Source: Imperialibacter sp963977595
GTDB taxonomy: Bacteria > Bacteroidota > Bacteroidia > Cytophagales > Cyclobacteriaceae
Direction: 5' to 3'
DNA length: 64,000 nucleotides
Assembly (NCBI RefSeq): GCF_048007035.1
Contig: NZ_CP180355.1
Span: 1,054,001 to 1,118,000 of the forward strand
The notes beneath the pieces were generated by a model. That model saw nothing but the letters and a program-made list of their open reading frames with translations, was not told the origin of the DNA and did no database searches. Every line of letters begins with the position of its first letter. Within the stretch, counting starts at the first letter, position 1. The position numbers and the translations under genes were made by a program. Below are positions 24,841 to 33,944 of the stretch, in pieces.

Positions 24841-25634
24841 CAATTCAGCTCATCAAAAAATGAGCCCGTCGAACTGATTTCCTCCAGGCTGTACTCCTCA
24901 CCTGCAACCTTGATCACCTTTCTGGATTCGGTGACGGCCTTCGCTTTGACTTCTTCTTTTGCGGGAGTTTTTTGAGCTGGCTTTACCCCGGCCTCCACGG
25001 AAAGTTTTGTGACCTCGGTAGGCGACTCAAGCTTCACATCCTCATCCGAAAAAATCTCTTTTTTCACACGGGAAAGTGCCTTTACCTTTTTCAATTGTTC
25101 ATCAAAGGTTTTTCCGCTTCTGTTCTTCTCGATACGATCCACCTTTTCCATGATATCGCTGGACGACATCCTCAGGCTATTGATCAAATTGTCACGATGG
25201 TTCTCAATAGACTTATAAGTTTGCTCCAGGGTTTTCACTTCCTCGTGCAAATCTTCAATGATTTCTCTCGAATGATCTTCAGCCCTCTCAATCATCGCAC
25301 GGGCTTTATTTTTCGCCTCGCTCATCAACGCCTCCGCCTTCATTTGCGTCTCCTTCATATGAAGTTCGGCTGCTTTACTGGCCTGCTCAATAAGGTTAGC
25401 AGCAGTATCATCAGCAGTTTTGAGGGTTTTGAACAGCGAGCTTTCAACCTCACGGAGCTTGGCAACTTCTTTTTCGGCGGCCTCCAGCTTATAGCGCAAC
25501 TCCTTGTGCTCATCTTGCATCCTCTCCCACTCTTGAGAAAGTGTGAGCAAAAATGCATTCACTTCATCTTTGTCGAGGCCTCTAAAAGCCTTTTCAAAAG
25601 ACTTTTGTCTTATTTCTAACGGAGTAATTTTCAT
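24840..25634 (-). CDS. DivIVA-domain coiled-coil protein
   Basis: This 264-residue protein begins with a DivIVA/GpsB motif (KITPLEIRQKSFEKAFRGLDKDEVNAFL). A long coiled coil follows (about 35-190, heptads such as EEVKTLEQTYKSIENHRDNL), then a disordered Lys/Glu/Thr-rich linker and a short C-terminal motif. DivIVA proteins bind curved membrane at poles and septa and recruit partners; the Bacteroidota role is less known. The stop is shared with the folB start (TGATG). It is a separate unit from the WD40 gene 112 bp upstream. Confidence 0.9.
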   Translation of the reverse strand: MKITPLEIRQKSFEKAFRGLDKDEVNAFLLTLSQEWERMQDEHKELRYKLEAAEKEVAKLREVESSLFKTLKTADDTAANLIEQASKAAELHMKETQMKAEALMSEAKNKARAMIERAEDHSREIIEDLHEEVKTLEQTYKSIENHRDNLINSLRMSSSDIMEKVDRIEKNRSGKTFDEQLKKVKALSRVKKEIFSDEDVKLESPTEVTKLSVEAGVKPAQKTPAKEEVKAKAVTESRKVIKVAGEEYSLEEISSTGSFFDELN

Positions 25635-25746
25635 CTGATAGTATATCTTCCTTTCGACGGCGGTATCGCCAAGGGGTTAACTAATAAACCGAAAATGAAG
25701 TTGCAGGTGAGCTAAAATAGGGCAGAAAGGTAGGTAAAATCTATTG

Positions 25747-26676
25747 TCATTCAAAGTGGGAGGGGTTGAAATTCAAATCCCACACCGATATTGACCTGTC
25801 GTCGCTGGCAGAAACTAGCTGGTCATTGTAAGAAGTCCACAGCATTTTATTCACCGAAGTGCCGTGCCCGGCATGGCGTGATTTGTCGATCACTTTTAGC
25901 AGTTGAAGTGTTGAGGCGTCCCACACCTTGATACTTTTATCCATGCTGCACGTTACAAAATGGCTGCCCGAAGGGTTGTAAACAATATGATTGATGGCAT
26001 ACATATGGGCAACGATAGACTCATAAGCCACATAGTCCTTCTCCACATCCCACACCTTCAAATGTGCATCCCTACCCCCGCTTAGCAGCCACTTGAAGTC
26101 AGGTGAGTAGCAAACAGAGAACACAGAATTGGTATGAGAGTCAATGGTATTGACCAAATCATAAGTTTGAAGATCGAACACTCTTATGGCAGCGTCGCTA
26201 TAACCCACTGCCAGGTGCCTGTCTACCGGGTTCACGGCAATCGTTCTGGCGCTTTTGTCGCTGAATTTAAGCCTGCGGACAATTTTCACATTTGGCCAGT
26301 CAATCACAATCACCTCACCGCTTCCCGTGGCCACAAATAACAAATCCCTGTAGTACTGAATATCGAATATTGCAGCGTCGGTCAACTTCAGGGAAGCCTT
26401 TTCTTTGCCTTTGGCAGTGTCAATGAAATGGATGCCGTCGTAATTATGTCCAGCCACCAAAAAACCAGCCTCATGGATGTAACAAAGGGCATAAATTGAA
26501 TTGTCCAGCTTGGCTACCAGTCGGCCATTTTCCGGTGCCTCCAAATCCCAGCTGGCCACCATACCATCGCCGGCGGCGGAGTAGAACAGCTGGCTGGTGC
26601 CTCCCCGGGCTAACGTATAAATACAGTCCTTGTGCCCGGTAATGGCAGCCAATTTTTTCACCTCCACTTTTGACAT
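25747..26676 (-). CDS. WD40-repeat beta-propeller protein
   Basis: This 309-residue protein has about seven WD-type repeats, clearest at SVFSVCYSPDFKWLLSGGRDAHLKVWDV, INHIVYNPSGSHFVTCSMDKSIKVWD and MLWTSYNDQLVSASDDRSISVWD. There is no signal peptide, so it is cytoplasmic. It likely acts as a protein-interaction scaffold. It is divergent from the phosphopantetheinyl transferase gene with only 49 bp between start codons. A TATGTTTG (-7 type) box on the minus strand at 26712-26719 gives a short leader. Confidence 0.9.
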   Translation of the reverse strand: MSKVEVKKLAAITGHKDCIYTLARGGTSQLFYSAAGDGMVASWDLEAPENGRLVAKLDNSIYALCYIHEAGFLVAGHNYDGIHFIDTAKGKEKASLKLTDAAIFDIQYYRDLLFVATGSGEVIVIDWPNVKIVRRLKFSDKSARTIAVNPVDRHLAVGYSDAAIRVFDLQTYDLVNTIDSHTNSVFSVCYSPDFKWLLSGGRDAHLKVWDVEKDYVAYESIVAHMYAINHIVYNPSGSHFVTCSMDKSIKVWDASTLQLLKVIDKSRHAGHGTSVNKMLWTSYNDQLVSASDDRSISVWDLNFNPSHFE

Positions 26677-26711
26677 TGCACTTTCTCTATTTAGTTTCGA
26701 TCAACGGATTA

Positions 26712-26719
26712 CAAACATA
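26712..26719 (-). promoter_or_regulatory. -7 box of the WD40 gene promoter
   Basis: Minus-strand TATGTTTG exactly fits the Bacteroidota -7 consensus TAnnTTTG, 35 bp before the WD40 ATG. I see no convincing -33 TTTG. Confidence 0.45.
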
Positions 26720-26725
26720 CAAAAG

Positions 26726-27361
26726 ATGCCAGTGGTTCTGACGAAACGTATTAGTGAGGACGAGATTCTGGCGATTTGGGAAATCACCGAGTCGTATGAG
26801 GAATTTGAAGAGCGTCTTCACAGAACCCACTGGATCGATAATGCGCAGGAAGGAACCATCCACCCCATCAAAAGACTGGAGTACCTCTCCTGCCGTTTTG
26901 CGACAGAGCACCTTGCCGGGGCTATCAATATTCCGTTTCACGGAGTTTATAAAGACTTCCACGGTAAGCCGCATCCGAAGGGAGACGAGTTTTTCCTTTC
27001 ATGGTCGCATGCCTATCCGTATGCTGTAAGCTGTATCCATCTCAAAAAGCCTGTTGGCATAGATATTGAAAGACCCAGAGAGCAGCTTGTGAGAGCAAGC
27101 AGTAAATACATGAATGATGACGAAACATCTTTGGTAGAAGGAAACAACCTTGATCAGCTATGCCTCATTTGGGCCGCCAAAGAAGCTATTTTCAAAATGA
27201 ATGGCAGAAGCGGTTTGTCGCTGAAGGACGACATAACAATAGAGAGCATAGAAAATACCAAAAAAAAGGTATTGTCTAAGGCCAATATTAATGGTAGCAT
27301 TAAAAAAATATCTCTCGATTTCTTTCGAATGAAAGAAAACTGGGTGGTATATACCCGATAA
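26726..27361 (+). CDS. 4'-phosphopantetheinyl transferase superfamily protein
   Basis: The ATG at 26726 gives 211 residues. The open frame begins at 26630, but that start would reach into the WD40 gene. Sfp-type motifs are VGIDIERPREQ (Asp113 and Glu115, magnesium ligands) and WAAKEAIFKMNGRSGLSLKDDI with the catalytic Lys. The enzyme moves phosphopantetheine from CoA to acyl or peptidyl carrier proteins. No carrier protein or synthase is nearby, so the target lies elsewhere. Confidence 0.92.
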   Translation: MPVVLTKRISEDEILAIWEITESYEEFEERLHRTHWIDNAQEGTIHPIKRLEYLSCRFATEHLAGAINIPFHGVYKDFHGKPHPKGDEFFLSWSHAYPYAVSCIHLKKPVGIDIERPREQLVRASSKYMNDDETSLVEGNNLDQLCLIWAAKEAIFKMNGRSGLSLKDDITIESIENTKKKVLSKANINGSIKKISLDFFRMKENWVVYTR

Positions 27362-27417
27362 ATAGCTATATTTATATAAAATATTTTATATTTTATCTTC
27401 TTAAAAGAATATTAGAA

Positions 27418-28005
27418 TTGAAAAAGACTGCTTGTGTATTTTTTTTAATTGCCTGCTTACTTCAAACTACTGCGCCGGTTTATAGCCAAACTATCTCAGG
27501 CGATATCAACCTGCAGGACGTTTCGTCAGGAAAGTCCTTTAGTTTTTCGAGCTTGTCCGGAGCTAAAGGTATTGTCGTGTTTTTTACGAGCGAACACTGC
27601 CCTTATGCCAAGCTCTACGAAAAGCGAATAGTGACGCTGGCAGCAGAGCTCAAGGGACTCGGTATTCACACAGTGTTGGTCAACCCCAACGACGGCATTC
27701 TAAGCCCCGATGATGCAGTGGAAAAGATGAAAGGAAAAAGCTACCCTTTTCCCTACCTGGCCGACAAACAGCAGCAGTGCGTGAAAATGTTCAACGCCCA
27801 AAAAACACCGGAGGTGTTCCTGATCAAAGCTTCAGGAAGCAATTATGAATTGGTTTATCAGGGAGCATTCGACGACAACCCGATGTCGGAAGAGGAAGTA
27901 ACGGAGACTTATCTGGCCAATGCGGCAAGAGCCCTGGCTGCCGGGAAAGCAGTTGCCAAAAAGGTGACTAGACCTACTGGTTGTATGATTAAGAGCCGTC
28001 AATAA
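27418..28005 (+). CDS. Secreted thioredoxin-fold (AhpC/TSA-type) protein with TTG start
   Basis: This 195-residue protein has a signal peptide (cleavage near VYSQ, residue 24). Its thioredoxin fold shows FFTSEHCPYAKLYEKR, with one Cys (61) instead of CxxC. HTVLVNPND, the cis-Pro segment QKTPEVFLI and a conserved end RPTGCMIK with a second Cys complete the pattern. No ATG is available upstream in frame, so TTG at 27418 is used. The stop at 28003-28005 lies inside the first copy of the 77-bp repeat. Before the ATPase unit entered, this gene directly converged on the SirB1-like gene. Confidence 0.85.
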   Translation: MKKTACVFFLIACLLQTTAPVYSQTISGDINLQDVSSGKSFSFSSLSGAKGIVVFFTSEHCPYAKLYEKRIVTLAAELKGLGIHTVLVNPNDGILSPDDAVEKMKGKSYPFPYLADKQQQCVKMFNAQKTPEVFLIKASGSNYELVYQGAFDDNPMSEEEVTETYLANAARALAAGKAVAKKVTRPTGCMIKSRQ

Positions 28006-28071
28006 ATCTCTTCATCACCCAATACCTTCAAGAGTATCTTTATTTCGTCGGTGCGGTGGTAGTCGCCCAGC
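27995..28071 (+). repeat. 77-bp direct repeat, copy 1 (left flank of ATPase unit)
   Basis: This copy is identical to 29387-29463 except for one base (G at 28056, A at 29448). It carries the last codons and stop of the thioredoxin-like gene. It also holds, on the minus strand, a detached copy of the last 24 codons of the SirB1-like gene (LGDYHRTDEIKILLKVLGDEEIY-type tail). The one mismatch is synonymous (CAC/CAT). Confidence 0.95.
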
Positions 28072-28163
28072 AGATAGTGCTTAAAGGCTCAGTTTATCGA
28101 ATTGACAGAGTGTGTTTTGTCAGAAATAGAAAAATTCTCCTTAAAAGCTGCGTTGCAGGCAAA

Positions 28164-28214
28164 GAATCATCCTTGCAATTTTAACATTAAATGTTAAAAT
28201 TGCAAGGATGATTC
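28164..28214. promoter_or_regulatory. 51-bp near-perfect palindrome covering the ATPase start codon
   Basis: The 25-base arms 28164-28188 and 28190-28214 are exact reverse complements around a single A at 28189. The right arm contains the Shine-Dalgarno-like AAGGATG and the ATG at 28208. As DNA it could be an operator or cruciform; as RNA it would hide the start codon. TAAAATTG at 28195-28202 resembles a -7 box. Either way it gives tight control of the ATPase (inference). Confidence 0.85.
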
Positions 28215-29380
28215 CGAGAGAGATTCAAAGACAAATACAGACACTGCTAACAGAATTTCCTGCAGTTGCGATACTTGGGCCAAGGCAGGTAGGCAAAACA
28301 ACGCTCGCCGACGCTATTGCAAAAACAATGAAATCCAAATCCGTCTACCTAGACCTCGAGCTTCCGTCAGATCTCTCGAAGCTGCATGAGCCAGAACAAT
28401 ACTTCGAACTTCACAAAGGCAAGCTGATCATCCTCGATGAGATACAAAGAGCGCCAGAGTTATTCTCAATTCTGCGAGGAGTTATCGATCACCGTAAACG
28501 TGAAGGTTATACATCGGGGCAATTTCTAATTCTCGGGTCTGCCTCTCTGGATCTTTTAAAACAATCTTCTGAATCATTAGCAGGACGGATTGCTTTTACT
28601 GAGTTGACCGGACTTTCCATTAACGAAACTTATAACCACAAGACCGACAATATCAATCGGTTGTGGTTAAGAGGCGGATTTCCTGATAGCTACACTGCCC
28701 CATCAGATCAATCCAGCTTTCGGTGGCGTTCCAATTTCATTTCCACCTATCTGGAAAGAGACATTCCTCAGCTTGGTTCCAGAATTCCCGCCACCACCTT
28801 ACGAAGGCTTTGGACAATGCTTGCGCACTCGCAAGGCTCTCAAGTCAACATGTCAACTTTGGCAACCGGGCTTGACACCTCCGTCACCTCTATCAAGCGC
28901 TACCTTGATCTCCTTGAAGACTTACTTCTCATCAGAACTTTACGACCATGGGCTGGAAACGTAGGCAAAAGGCTTGTCAAATCACCCAAAGTTTATATCC
29001 GGGACAGCGGGCTTACTCACTCTCTTCTTAACCTGATAACTATGGATGATTTATTGGGTCACACCATTGCAGGACTAAGCTGGGAAGGCTTTGTTATGGA
29101 AAACATGTTGTCGAATTTGAAGTTAGGTAGTACACCATGGTTTTACAGAACATCAGCAGGAGCAGAAATTGACCTCATTATTGAAAAGCCAGGAGGAGGT
29201 AACTTCGCCATCGAAATCAAAAAATCTTTGACCCCAGTACTTTCGAAGGGATTTTATCACGCCTGTGAAGATGTCAGGGCCGTAGAACGTTTTGTGGTTT
29301 ACCCTGGTACTGAAGAATACTCTATCGGCAATGGTGTAATAGCAATACCAGTAGGTAATGCTATGCAATTACTCCAATAA
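28208..29380 (+). CDS. AAA ATPase with C-terminal DUF4143 domain
   Basis: This 390-residue protein has the AAA_14 N-terminal half with Walker A GPRQVGKT (24-31), Walker B KLIILDEI (72-79) and sensor-like LILGSAS. DUF4143 follows with a winged-helix-like part (GLDTSVTSIKRYLDLLEDLLLI). A PD-(D/E)XK-like core AEIDLII ... AIEIKK has Asp322, Glu336 and Lys338 in the right order. Such proteins are numerous in Bacteroidota and archaea, often many per genome, and their function is not established. The gene fills a compact unit between two 77-bp direct repeats and its start lies in a palindrome, which suggests mobility without a transposase. Confidence 0.92.
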   Translation: MIPREIQRQIQTLLTEFPAVAILGPRQVGKTTLADAIAKTMKSKSVYLDLELPSDLSKLHEPEQYFELHKGKLIILDEIQRAPELFSILRGVIDHRKREGYTSGQFLILGSASLDLLKQSSESLAGRIAFTELTGLSINETYNHKTDNINRLWLRGGFPDSYTAPSDQSSFRWRSNFISTYLERDIPQLGSRIPATTLRRLWTMLAHSQGSQVNMSTLATGLDTSVTSIKRYLDLLEDLLLIRTLRPWAGNVGKRLVKSPKVYIRDSGLTHSLLNLITMDDLLGHTIAGLSWEGFVMENMLSNLKLGSTPWFYRTSAGAEIDLIIEKPGGGNFAIEIKKSLTPVLSKGFYHACEDVRAVERFVVYPGTEEYSIGNGVIAIPVGNAMQLLQ

Positions 29381-29386
29381 CAAAAG

Positions 29387-29463
29387 GCCGTCAATAAATC
29401 TCTTCATCACCCAATACCTTCAAGAGTATCTTTATTTCGTCGGTGCGATGGTAGTCGCCCAGC
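29387..29463 (+). repeat. 77-bp direct repeat, copy 2 (right flank of ATPase unit)
   Basis: This copy is 1,392 bp from copy 1 and differs at one position. It contains the true 3' end of the SirB1-like gene (TGA at 29391-29393, minus). It also keeps, unused, the tail CGTCAATAA of the thioredoxin-like gene. Confidence 0.95.
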
Positions 29464-30251
29464 TTGTCGAAAGAAACGATCAGGTTTCTCATGATGCGCC
29501 TTATGATTTCGAGGTTAGCGCACGGCTGATAATAAGATTCCTGAGGAACGAGGTGCAGATGCTCAATGTAATTGTTGATATCTTCTTTGCTGAACACCAG
29601 CCCTTTGTTGAATACATTGATATAAAACTGAAGCTTCTCTGTTTTGTAAGTAAGTATAAACAGATTGGGGAGGTTCACGCCTTTCACAGGCATATCGAGT
29701 TTCTGCGCTATCAGCATGTAAACCACGCACAATGAGATGGGGTTGCCTTTTCTCGACTCAAGTACCGTATTGATCATTGAGTTGGCAGGTGAATGAAAAT
29801 GCTTGGTATTGGCACTAAACTTCAGTTTTCCGAAGATGGCACTGTTCAACATCTTCACCTGATCAAACGGACTCAACTCAGGGTTGTGCTCAGTCCAAAC
29901 GTCCACAAAAAGCTGCTCAAAGTCTCTTACCAGCTTGCTGAACTCCAGATCGGGGTATTGGTAGGTCGCAATCAACCACAAGCCTTCAAGCAGGTTGTCT
30001 TCTCTCTCATCCATCCACGCCTTCAATCGCTCCTGCAAAAGATCGAACTGTAGCGTATGGATCATGTCCTCCAGCCTTCGCTGAACAGTTGGATTGAAGC
30101 TTTTTTCCCATTCGCCCTCCAAAAACGGAATAATTGTCGTGCCTAGCGACATTATTTTCCCCTCCACATGAGTGCTAACCTCAGTGTCATCGTCGTCAAG
30201 CAACGACACCAACGCTTTTAGCTCTCCCTCATTGATCACCTCTACACCCAT
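29391..30251 (-). CDS. SirB1/transglutaminase-like protein
   Basis: This 286-residue protein has a HEAT-like or helical N-terminal part (about 1-130) with VQRRLEDMIHTLQFDLLQERL. A transglutaminase-like segment follows (SMINTVLESRKGNPISLCVVYMLIAQKLDMPVKGVNLPNLF), then FYINVFNKGLVFSKEDI. This is the SirB1 pattern; the family has no firm biochemical role. Its last 24 codons are duplicated 1.4 kb away next to the thioredoxin-like gene, marking the insertion of the ATPase unit. Confidence 0.85.
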   Translation of the reverse strand: MGVEVINEGELKALVSLLDDDDTEVSTHVEGKIMSLGTTIIPFLEGEWEKSFNPTVQRRLEDMIHTLQFDLLQERLKAWMDEREDNLLEGLWLIATYQYPDLEFSKLVRDFEQLFVDVWTEHNPELSPFDQVKMLNSAIFGKLKFSANTKHFHSPANSMINTVLESRKGNPISLCVVYMLIAQKLDMPVKGVNLPNLFILTYKTEKLQFYINVFNKGLVFSKEDINNYIEHLHLVPQESYYQPCANLEIIRRIMRNLIVSFDKLGDYHRTDEIKILLKVLGDEEIY

Positions 30252-30361
30252 TTATACTGAATAACTTTAGTTCTGTTAATGGAGAAATACCTCGTCAAAA
30301 TGCCTCAAAAAAACAAGAATCAAAAGAGAGTTTCAAATTAATGCATGCCCCTTAACGCCTG

Positions 30362-32002
<1,641 letters not shown>

Positions 32003-32082
32003 ATAAGCTTTTGGGTTAATAGCTAATTCTGACGTGCCTCCATCGCATCGGCTCAGATGAAACCCAAATTACCTCAAAAGGA

Positions 32083-33036
32083 TCAATTTTTGTCCCTCGC
32101 CAGGTCTTTTTCGATTTTCTTCCTGCTTTTGCCTAGTGGAGCGAAGAAATGCTTGGGATAGGCATTGATATGAACTACCAGGCTGTCAAGGTCCTCGATG
32201 GTTTTGTTCAGATTGGAATAGATTGAATCTTCTTTGAGCAGGCGGCCTACCGTACCCTCTCCTTTATTGAACATGTCGAGTGTGGTATTCACGTGTGAAA
32301 GAAGCTCCTGCGTCTCATCGAGGGTGGCCTGCAGCTCCAGTGCATTTACTTTTTCAATCGCTCCATTGGCATTGACCAAAATTGGGTCAATCCGCTTGAT
32401 GGTTTGGCTAAGCTGAGCAGCCAGCTCCTGAAACGAAATCATGACATTGTTGAGTTCTTCCTTGTTCTCACCAATAATGCCATTGACCTGGTGGGCCATC
32501 ACCTGAAGCTCGCCAATAGTGCTGTTGATCTTTTCGCCACTGCCCTGAAGCCCAAGAAGTATTTCATTAATTCTTCTGATGGTTATCCCTAAATTGTCGG
32601 CCACCGGTGCGGCACTTTCCTTCAGAAAATCGGTAATACCTTTATCGATTTCAGAAATAAGGGTGTCACCGTCCTCAATAGGCATCCCAACATCGTCGAT
32701 GCTAAGCTCAATGGCCTTGCTTCCAAGGAAGTCGACATTGTACAGCTTTGCCCGGGTAGAGTCGGTCAAAATGATGTCCTCATCGATGGTCATTTCCACC
32801 AAAACCTGATTATCCCTGTCCTGCAGGATACGGATTTTGCTGATCCTTCCAACAGAGTAGCCGTTGACTATGACCGAGTTAGCTACTTTTAAGCCATCAA
32901 TGGTCTCATAAAGTGCATAGTACTTGCTGGTATTGGAAAAAAAGTCGGTTCCCTTCAAAAAATTGAAGCCGTAGTATAGCAGTGCTCCAGATACAATAGT
33001 AAATAAGCCTACTTTAAATTCTTTAGAAAATCTCAC
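32083..33036 (-). CDS. MCE/MlaD-family lipid transport protein
   Basis: This 317-residue protein has an N-terminal membrane anchor (about 8-24, VGLFTIVSGALLYYGFNFL). One MCE domain follows (about 37-115, YETIDGLKVANSVIVNGYSVGRI, DFLGSKAIEL), then a long helical region that may form a needle-like oligomer (LGLQGSGEKINSTIGELQVMAHQVN). MCE proteins hold a hexameric channel for lipids between the two membranes. MlaE/MlaF partners are not in the window. It follows the amidase by 10 bp, so both are co-transcribed. Confidence 0.92.
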   Translation of the reverse strand: MRFSKEFKVGLFTIVSGALLYYGFNFLKGTDFFSNTSKYYALYETIDGLKVANSVIVNGYSVGRISKIRILQDRDNQVLVEMTIDEDIILTDSTRAKLYNVDFLGSKAIELSIDDVGMPIEDGDTLISEIDKGITDFLKESAAPVADNLGITIRRINEILLGLQGSGEKINSTIGELQVMAHQVNGIIGENKEELNNVMISFQELAAQLSQTIKRIDPILVNANGAIEKVNALELQATLDETQELLSHVNTTLDMFNKGEGTVGRLLKEDSIYSNLNKTIEDLDSLVVHINAYPKHFFAPLGKSRKKIEKDLARDKN

Positions 33037-33046
33037 GTAGTCTGGT

Positions 33047-33868
<822 letters not shown>

Positions 33869-33944
33869 AATTGAAAATTTTTATCAGAAACTGAAATCTG
33901 GTCGTTCATTTCAAATAACCATTTCTTAATTGTCCCAATTTTAA

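Larger units (their letters stand above)
28072..29386 (+). mobile_element. Candidate single-gene insertion unit (DUF4143 ATPase)
   Basis: The 1,315 bp between the repeat copies hold only a 92-bp leader, the 51-bp palindrome, the ATPase gene and 6 bp after its stop. The flanking 77-bp repeats are the overlapping 3' ends of two convergent neighbours, so insertion left both genes intact. There is no transposase, integrase or terminal inverted repeat pair. The repeat is far longer than normal target duplications (2-14 bp). A mobile unit moved in trans, or a recombination-based capture, fits best. Confidence 0.55.

Noticed and set aside
24972..25619. 215-codon plus-strand ORF opposite the DivIVA gene
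   Set aside because: The minus-strand frame has the DivIVA motif and coiled coil; the plus frame is its hydrophobic complement.
28006..28207. Insertion sequence remnant next to the ATPase gene
   Set aside because: No transposase fragment and no terminal inverted repeats; the only repeat is the 77-bp direct copy.
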